A stretch of DNA of 9,302 nt. It comes from Aquificaceae bacterium (lineage in GTDB: Bacteria; Aquificota; Aquificia; Aquificales; Aquificaceae). The DNA lies in assembly GCA_027014185.1 (NCBI GenBank), contig JALWEK010000153.1:1-9302 (forward strand), read 5' to 3'. The translations under genes were made by a program, and so were the position numbers. The notes below the pieces were generated by a model, which made no database searches, was not told where the DNA came from, and saw nothing but the letters and a program-made list of their open reading frames with translations. Numbering within the stretch: position 1 is the first letter of the stretch; each line of letters begins with the position of its first letter. This document shows, piece by piece, positions 5,191-9,302 of the stretch.

Positions 5191-5942
5191 GCCTGCTTAA
5201 GGTAGAAGGCCTGAACCTATGGTACGGGGATAAGAAGGTTCTCCACGATATTTCCTTTGAGGTTGAAGAGGGTGAGATCCTCTGCATTGTGGGTGAGTCT
5301 GGATCCGGGAAGTCCTCCATCCTTTACTCTATCCTCCGGCTCCTCCCCGAGAACTCCAGGGTAGAGGGTAGAATCATGTTTGCCGGCAGGAATCTCTTAG
5401 GCCTTTCTGAAAGGGAGATGAGGAACGTGAGGGGGAAGGAGATAGGTATGATATTCCAGGAACCTTCGGCCTACCTCGATCCCCTATTTACCGTAGGGTC
5501 CCAGATAAGGGAAACCTTCGAAAGCCATTTTCCCAATAAAAAGGGAGAAGCATATGAGAGGACTTTAGAGGCAATGAAGAACGCAGGCATACCCTCTCCG
5601 GAGGAGAAGTACCGATCTTACCCCCATCAGCTCTCAGGTGGTCTCAAGCAGAGGGTGTGTATAGCTATGGCCACTGTATGCGGCCCGAAGCTCCTCCTGG
5701 CCGATGAACCCACAACTGCACTGGACGTGTCCGTTCAAAAGAGGATACTGAACCTCTTCAGGAGGATAAGGTCGGAGGGACGATCAGTAATACTCGTGAC
5801 CCACGACTTTGGCGTTGTGGCCGAGGTGGGGGACAGGGTAGTGGTGCTTAAGGACGGAAGGGTGGTGGAGAGGGGTGACGTTTACAGCGTTTTCGATAGA
5901 CCTAAGGATAGCTACACGAAGATGCTGCTGGAGGCTATTTAG
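5187..5942 (+). CDS. ABC transporter ATPase, oligopeptide/nickel (DppD/NikD) type
   Basis: An ATP-binding subunit that would power import through a membrane permease. All working motifs are intact: Walker A GESGSGKS at 36-43, Q-loop Q91 in MIFQEP, signature LSGGLKQR at 149-156, Walker B LLLADEP at 169-175, D-loop TALD at 177-180 and H206 in VTHD. The SAYLDPLFTVGSQI stretch at 94-107 is typical of the peptide/nickel import group. At 251 residues it stops at DSYTKMLLEAI and lacks the C-terminal extension of about 70 residues found in OppD/DppD, more like NikD. Its ATG overlaps the amtB stop (ATGA), so it should share the sigma-54 transcript. No permease or binding-protein gene is next to it. 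Substrate is unknown. Its stop overlaps the convergent flgM stop. Confidence 0.9.
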   Translation: MSLLKVEGLNLWYGDKKVLHDISFEVEEGEILCIVGESGSGKSSILYSILRLLPENSRVEGRIMFAGRNLLGLSEREMRNVRGKEIGMIFQEPSAYLDPLFTVGSQIRETFESHFPNKKGEAYERTLEAMKNAGIPSPEEKYRSYPHQLSGGLKQRVCIAMATVCGPKLLLADEPTTALDVSVQKRILNLFRRIRSEGRSVILVTHDFGVVAEVGDRVVVLKDGRVVERGDVYSVFDRPKDSYTKMLLEAI

Positions 5943-6205
5943 GGGAAGAACTTCTTGAAGCCCTCGATTATCTTATCTGCGTTTACCTCGTAGGTTCCCT
6001 TTGATATCTCTGCCTTTATCCTCTTGACCTTCTCAGATAGGTCCTCGTAGTCCGCCTCGAGGGCTTTCCTCGCAACGTCGGAGATCTCTACCACATCCTG
6101 GCTCTCGCTTACCCCGCTTACCTGGGAGATCTCCTTCTTCTTTATCTTCTTCTCAGTCTCCAAGGCCTGGCTTATAAGCCTGTTTATGTTTACCCTGTCT
6201 ATCAT
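5939..6205 (-). CDS. flgM: Anti-sigma-28 factor FlgM
   Basis: FlgM binds sigma-28 (FliA) and holds back late flagellar genes until the hook is finished, when it is exported. The 88-residue protein starts MIDRVNINRLISQALETEKK. This closely resembles the Aquifex FlgM as I recall it in length, N-terminal pattern and ending. The conserved C-terminal half runs from VVEISDVARKALEAD (about 38-52) through helices ending GTYEVNADKIIEGFKKFF (70-87), the sigma-binding part. An in-frame ATG at 6247 adds 14 residues lying inside nnr and is rejected. A ribosome binding site is weak (GTGAG). It begins 4 bases after the nnr stop, so it is probably co-transcribed. No flagellar genes are visible nearby. Confidence 0.88.
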   Translation of the reverse strand: MIDRVNINRLISQALETEKKIKKKEISQVSGVSESQDVVEISDVARKALEADYEDLSEKVKRIKAEISKGTYEVNADKIIEGFKKFFP

Positions 6206-6209
6206 CTCA

Positions 6210-7733
6210 CTAAATAATAGTATCGGTAGAGTATAAGAATTTTTCAATACTTTTATAGGCCTCCGGTATTGAGTCTATGAGGTCCCTTGCCCTCAAGCTT
6301 TCCGTATGCATCTTTCTCTCAGCTATCTCCCCCGCGAGGCCGTGTAGGTAAACTCCCAGCTTCAGAGCCTCCTCGGTAGGCATCCTGCTCATCAGCGAGA
6401 TGAGAATTCCCGACAGGACGTCTCCGACACCGCCCTTGGCCATGGCGGGCGTACCCCTGGTGGAGATATAAACCCTGCCCTCGGGCGTTGCCACAACCGT
6501 CCTCGCTGCCTTGAGTACTAGGTAGCATCCGTACTCTGTTGCGAAGTCCCTTGCCAGGTCGAACTGCTTCGGAGCCACCTCCCTAGCGTTTACTCCTGTA
6601 AGTCTTGAGAACTCTCCAACGTGCGGTGTAAGCACGGTAGGTGCCTCTCTCCTTTTCAGTATCTCCAGATCTCCGAGGTCCGCTAGGTTGTTTATCCCGT
6701 CCGCATCTATGAGTAGTGGCTTTTCCCACCTGAGGAGTATCTCCCTCAGGATGTCCTGACCCTCCTCGTATCTGTCCATTCCCATACCCACGGCGGCTGC
6801 CGAGAACCTCTCCTGCATCTCGAAGATCTTCTCTATACCTAAAAAAGAGAGCCTTTCGGCCCCTTTTAGGGGAAGGCTCATCTCCTCTATCAGGATGCTC
6901 TCGATTATCTGATCCAGGTCGGCGGGGATACCTACCGTCACTAAGCCGCTTCCGGTCCTCGTTGCCGCCTGGGCTGCCATTATCACCGCTCCAGTCTTTC
7001 CTCTGCTCCCGCCGATTATGAGAACGTGCCCCTCCCTGTTCTTGTAGGTATCCGGTTCCCTCCTGGGGAGCCTTAGTTCCAGCGGTTCTATAGTCTCCCT
7101 CCAGATGTCCTCTGCCAGCTTTGCAGGTATGGATATATCAACCACCTTCACCTCACCGCAGAGCTTGGCGCTCGGGTAAAGGACGTGGCACACCTTCGGG
7201 AACTGGAAGGTAACGGTCAGATCCGCCCTTACGGAAGGTTCGAAGATCTCCCCGCTGTCGGCCCATAGACCGGAGGGCAGGTCCACGGCAACCGTGGGAA
7301 CATCGGAGAGGTTCACCCTCTCTATGAGCTCGGCCACCCTACCCCTAACCGGGGGCATGAAGCCTGTGCCGAAGATGGCATCGATTACAAGGTCGTATTC
7401 TTTAAAATCCGGCTCCTTCTTCAGCTCTTGAAGTCCGAGGTTTCTGAATATCCTTAGCTGGAGCTGGGCATCTCCCTTTGGCTCCCCCAGGGGCAGGAAC
7501 AGATCAACTTCCTTACCTCTCAGATGGAGCATCCTCGCTAAAGCTATGCCATCCCCTCCGTTGTTACCTTTGCCCGCTATTACGAGAATCCTCTTAGCTT
7601 CAGGAAACTTACTTTCTATAGCCAAGAGAACTCCCCTCGCCGCGTTTTCCATAAGTACCTGGGAGGGTATCCCTATCTCCTCTATGGTTATCCTGTCCAG
7701 CTTGGCCATCTCTTCGGCCGTAAGAACCTTCAT
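6210..7733 (-). CDS. nnr: Bifunctional NAD(P)H-hydrate epimerase / ADP-dependent dehydratase
   Basis: Repairs damaged NADH and NADPH. The N-terminal domain interconverts the R and S hydrates, and the C-terminal domain dehydrates the S form using ADP. Length is 507 residues, the normal fused YjeF form. The epimerase part (about 1-215) shows GKGNNGGDG at 54-62, DAIFGTG at 118-124 and VDLPSG at 150-155. The dehydratase part (about 225-495) shows [13 protein letters not shown] at 237-249, LTPHVGEF at 368-375, and [16 protein letters not shown] at 427-442 with the catalytic D438. Two motifs deviate mildly: GMGMD (317-320 region) where GPGLG is usual, and LVLKAA where LVLKGA is usual. The start MKVLTAEEM is the family norm but has no Shine-Dalgarno. 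It is divergent from gmhA with at most 20 bases between starts, and flgM follows 4 bases on. Confidence 0.95.
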   Translation of the reverse strand: MKVLTAEEMAKLDRITIEEIGIPSQVLMENAARGVLLAIESKFPEAKRILVIAGKGNNGGDGIALARMLHLRGKEVDLFLPLGEPKGDAQLQLRIFRNLGLQELKKEPDFKEYDLVIDAIFGTGFMPPVRGRVAELIERVNLSDVPTVAVDLPSGLWADSGEIFEPSVRADLTVTFQFPKVCHVLYPSAKLCGEVKVVDISIPAKLAEDIWRETIEPLELRLPRREPDTYKNREGHVLIIGGSRGKTGAVIMAAQAATRTGSGLVTVGIPADLDQIIESILIEEMSLPLKGAERLSFLGIEKIFEMQERFSAAAVGMGMDRYEEGQDILREILLRWEKPLLIDADGINNLADLGDLEILKRREAPTVLTPHVGEFSRLTGVNAREVAPKQFDLARDFATEYGCYLVLKAARTVVATPEGRVYISTRGTPAMAKGGVGDVLSGILISLMSRMPTEEALKLGVYLHGLAGEIAERKMHTESLRARDLIDSIPEAYKSIEKFLYSTDTII

Positions 7734-7737
7734 GAAT

Positions 7738-7743
7738 TAAAAT
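7738..7743 (+). promoter_or_regulatory. Possible -10 box for a leaderless gmhA transcript
   Basis: TTAAAAT is followed 10 bases later by the ATG at 7754, nearly the same arrangement as upstream of trpC (9 bases). It would place initiation near 7750 and favour 7754 over 7742 as the gmhA start. No Shine-Dalgarno is seen for either ATG. Confidence 0.3.
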
Positions 7744-7747
7744 GATA
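7742..7747 (-). promoter_or_regulatory. Possible extended -10 box for a leaderless nnr transcript
   Basis: The minus strand reads TGTTATCAT, then 8 bases, then the nnr ATG. TATCAT matches TATAAT at 5 of 6 positions and carries the TGn extension, like the superoxide dismutase promoter at 90-95. Initiation would be within a few bases of the ATG. The box overlaps the first possible gmhA codons. Confidence 0.4.
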
Positions 7748-7753
7748 ACAGTT

Positions 7754-8317
7754 ATGCTCGAGAAGATAATCGGCGCCTTCAAGGAGAGCGCTGAGGTTAA
7801 GCTCGCCTTCGTGGAGCTATACAAGGATCAGATCTACCAGGTAGGCTCTATAATGGCGACCGCTTTGAAAGACGGAAACAAGATCCTTCTGTTCGGCAAC
7901 GGCGGAAGTGCGGCCGATGCCCAGCACATAGCCGCAGAGATAGTGGGAAGGTACAGGAAGGAAAGGAAGGGGCTCCCGGCTATAGCTCTGACGACGGACA
8001 CCTCCATACTCACGGCTGTGGGGAACGATTACGGTTTCGAGACCATATTCGAGAGGCAGATAGAGGCCCTCTGCCTGCCAGGTGATGTGGCAATCGGTAT
8101 AACCACCTCGGGAAACTCGGAGAATGTGGTGAGAGGGCTAAGAAAGGCTCATGACCTGGGGGCTACCACTGTGGCCTTCACAGGCAGAAACGGTGGAAAG
8201 GTCGCCCAGATAGCCCACTACACCTTCGTCGTCCCCTCTTACGAGACACCGAGGATCCAGGAGTGTCACATTACCCTGGGTCACGTTCTGTGCGAGATAA
8301 TCGACGATATGTTATGA
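7754..8317 (+). CDS. gmhA: Sedoheptulose-7-phosphate isomerase GmhA
   Basis: Converts sedoheptulose 7-phosphate to D-glycero-manno-heptose 7-phosphate, the first step to the ADP-heptose used in lipopolysaccharide cores. It is a single SIS-domain protein of 187 residues from the ATG at 7754; an ATG at 7742 would give 191 but coincides with likely promoter boxes and leaves only 8 bases to nnr. In the 187 numbering the phosphate loop GNGGSAADAQH spans 48-58. Metal and catalytic positions H58 and E62 (HxxxE) and Q169 and H177 (Qx7H) match the known zinc set. The sugar-phosphate loop TTSGNSENV is at 117-125. It implies a Gram-negative envelope. nadK overlaps its stop as ATGA, so the two are translationally coupled. 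Confidence 0.93.
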   Translation: MLEKIIGAFKESAEVKLAFVELYKDQIYQVGSIMATALKDGNKILLFGNGGSAADAQHIAAEIVGRYRKERKGLPAIALTTDTSILTAVGNDYGFETIFERQIEALCLPGDVAIGITTSGNSENVVRGLRKAHDLGATTVAFTGRNGGKVAQIAHYTFVVPSYETPRIQECHITLGHVLCEIIDDML

Positions 8318-9138
8318 GCAAGGTTGCGCTCTTTGTAAAAGATTCTGAAGAGGCTAAGAGTACGGCCTCCGAGATACTGGAGTTCCTCAAAAGCAAAGGC
8401 TACAAAGTTCTGAAACTGCTGAACAGGCCCGAGCTCACAAGAGGGGTAAGCCTGAGGGGTGTTAGGTTGATGGTAGTGGTGGGGGGAGACGGAACTTTCT
8501 TAGCCGGGGCCCGTCTGGCCTCGAGGTTCGGAGTCCCGTTGGTCGGTGTAAACGAAGGAAGGTTTGGTTTCCTTACGGAGATGGAAAAACACGAGGCGAT
8601 CGATATACTCAGGGAAGTCCTTTCTGGGAAGATAGAGAAGCAGAGGAGGATGATGCTCTCTACATACCTTGTAAGGGGCAAAGTTAGGAAGTTCCTCGGA
8701 GACTACCTTAACGACGTGGTCGTCTCCAAGAGTGCTATAGCGAGAATCATGGAGATAGAGGTTTTCGCTAACGAGGACTTCATGGTTCACATCTATGGGG
8801 ACGGAGTTATAGTCTCCACTCCCACAGGATCCACAGCCTACGCCCTATCCGCGGGAGGCCCGATAATATACCCAGACTCGGAGAACCTACTCTTTGTACC
8901 CATCTGTCCCCACACCCTTTCCAACAGGCCCGTTGTTCTGCCAGCCAACTTCTCGCTCAGGCTCAGGATACTATCACCCGACAGGGCCTGCTACCTCACC
9001 ATGGACGGTCAGAAGGGTATGTATCTGAAAAACGGGGATGTGGTCGAGGTTAGGAGATCGAGAAGGTACTGCGAGATATACACCCATCCCAAAAAGAGCT
9101 GCTTCGAGATCCTCAGGGGTAAGCTGAAGTGGGGATAA
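8314..9138 (+). CDS. nadK: NAD kinase NadK
   Basis: Phosphorylates NAD to NADP with ATP or polyphosphate in the cytoplasm. The 274-residue protein has the family motifs in order: VVVGGDGTFL at 54-63 (GGDGT at 57-61), GVNEGRFGFLTE at 78-89, LND at 132-134, YGDGVIVSTPTGSTAYALSAGGP at about 161-183, and PICPHTLSNRPVVLP at 196-210. EGRFGF differs slightly from the common LGRLGF. The ATG at 8314 overlaps the gmhA stop; an in-frame ATG at 8263 would add 17 residues inside gmhA and is rejected because MSKVALFVKD is a natural start. It converges on the tRNA-Arg gene with only 2 bases between them. It lies across a divergent start from nnr, which repairs the product of the same cofactor pathway. Confidence 0.95.
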   Translation: MSKVALFVKDSEEAKSTASEILEFLKSKGYKVLKLLNRPELTRGVSLRGVRLMVVVGGDGTFLAGARLASRFGVPLVGVNEGRFGFLTEMEKHEAIDILREVLSGKIEKQRRMMLSTYLVRGKVRKFLGDYLNDVVVSKSAIARIMEIEVFANEDFMVHIYGDGVIVSTPTGSTAYALSAGGPIIYPDSENLLFVPICPHTLSNRPVVLPANFSLRLRILSPDRACYLTMDGQKGMYLKNGDVVEVRRSRRYCEIYTHPKKSCFEILRGKLKWG

Positions 9139-9140
9139 GA

Positions 9141-9214
9141 CGGGCCCGGGAGGACTCGAACCTCCGACCTGGGGATTAGAAATCCCCTGCTCTGTCCTGC
9201 TGAGCTACGGGCCC
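9141..9214 (-). tRNA. tRNA-Arg, anticodon UCU
   Basis: A complete 74-base cloverleaf on the minus strand. The acceptor pairs GGGCCCG with CGGGCCC, and the discriminator base is G. The D stem is GCTC/GAGC. The anticodon stem is GGGGA/TCCCC with loop TTTCTAA (anticodon TCT), and the T arm is GGAGG-TTCGAGT-CCTCC. CCA is not encoded. It reads AGA and AGG, the arginine codons favoured by the genes here. It lies 11 bases downstream of the tRNA-Pro remnant, in the same direction. Confidence 0.96.
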
Positions 9215-9225
9215 TCACGTGTACA

Positions 9226-9273
9226 TCGGGGTGGCAGGACTTGAACCTGCGACCTTCGGCTCCCAAAGCCGAG
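9226..9273 (-). tRNA. tRNA-Pro, anticodon UGG: 3' part only
   Basis: The 3' portion is perfect: anticodon stem TCGGC/GCCGA, loop TTTGGGA (anticodon TGG), variable loop AGGTC, T arm GCAGG-TTCAAGT-CCTGC, acceptor strand CACCCCG and discriminator A, with no encoded CCA. The matching 5' acceptor CGGGGTG and any D arm are missing. Upstream of the anticodon stem the sequence becomes GAAG, then a hairpin and TA repeats up to the window edge. It may be a broken gene, or an assembly error at a contig tip. Confidence 0.8.
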
Positions 9274-9277
9274 CTTC

Positions 9278-9292
9278 GAGTGCAGGGCACTC
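9278..9292. repeat. Perfect hairpin in place of the tRNA-Pro D arm
   Basis: GAGTGC-AGG-GCACTC, 6-base arms around a 3-base loop. It stands where the D arm of tRNA-Pro should be but does not fit tRNA numbering (no GG in the loop, no pairing for the GAAG beside it). Foldback ends of this kind can arise at chimeric or poorly assembled sequence tips. Confidence 0.6.
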
Positions 9293-9302
9293 TATATATA
9301 TA
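9293..9302. repeat. (TA)5 run at window edge
   Basis: Ten bases of alternating TA at the extreme right end, unlike the GC-balanced flanks. It is either a simple repeat or low-quality terminal sequence. Confidence 0.7.

Noticed and set aside
6319..6528. Second minus-strand frame inside nnr
   Set aside because: A frame-shifted shadow of the dehydratase domain. The real frame continues without a break, so it is not a frameshift.
8263..8313. Longer nadK start inside gmhA
   Set aside because: The added residues are out-of-frame gmhA sequence. The ATG at 8314, overlapping the gmhA stop, gives the normal family N-terminus.
9009..9290. Open frame on the minus strand across the two tRNA genes
   Set aside because: Its RSSAGQS...VRVLPGP reading is the familiar false translation of tRNA sequence, and it overlaps the end of nadK.
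1..9302. CRISPR arrays, insertion sequences, phage genes or attachment sites
   Set aside because: No regularly spaced repeats, transposase or integrase motifs were seen. The tRNA-Pro remnant could hint at an attachment site, but nothing integrase-like lies within the window.

Overview
The window looks like a chromosomal stretch from a thermophilic bacterium related to Aquificota, possibly the Desulfurobacteriaceae. This is inferred from three things. Arginine and isoleucine codons lean heavily on AGG/AGA and ATA. The 20 visible residues of a superoxide dismutase at the left edge closely match what I recall of the Aquifex pyrophilus enzyme. An 88-residue FlgM resembles the Aquifex FlgM. Genes are packed tightly with very short gaps, and no phage, IS element or CRISPR array is visible.

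Layout, left to right. (1) Positions 1-61, minus strand: the first codons of a superoxide dismutase, with a strong ribosome binding site and a promoter in the short divergent gap. (2) Positions 147-3862, plus strand: a six-gene run of thiL (thiamine-phosphate kinase), trpC (indole-3-glycerol phosphate synthase), a 110-residue unknown protein, a 110-residue thioredoxin-fold protein without cysteines, a 256-residue unknown membrane protein, and a HIT-family nucleotide phosphorylase/hydrolase. A consensus -10 box inside the run suggests that the unknown genes have their own promoter. (3) Positions 3863-5942, plus strand: a 119-base gap with a well-formed sigma-54 promoter and AT-rich dyads, then amtB, then an orphan oligopeptide/nickel-type ABC ATPase whose ATG overlaps the amtB stop. 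(4) Positions 5939-7733, minus strand: a bifunctional NAD(P)H-hydrate repair enzyme (nnr), followed 4 bases later by flgM, the anti-sigma-28 factor. (5) Positions 7742/7754-9138, plus strand: gmhA (sedoheptulose-7-phosphate isomerase), overlapped by nadK (NAD kinase). (6) Positions 9141-9302, minus strand: tRNA-Arg(UCU) and the 3' portion of tRNA-Pro(UGG), whose 5' half is replaced by a hairpin and a TA run at the window edge.

Most genes are housekeeping. The parts worth a second look are the sigma-54-driven amtB-ABC ATPase pair, which lacks a neighbouring glnK or permease; the coupled unknown trio at 1907-3350 (acidic-tailed protein, redox-dead thioredoxin fold, membrane protein); the nnr-flgM pairing; the very close divergent starts of nnr and gmhA, which suggest leaderless transcripts; and the damaged tRNA-Pro. 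Several start codons are placed downstream of the longest reading-frame start because the ribosome binding site or the family N-terminus supports the shorter form.
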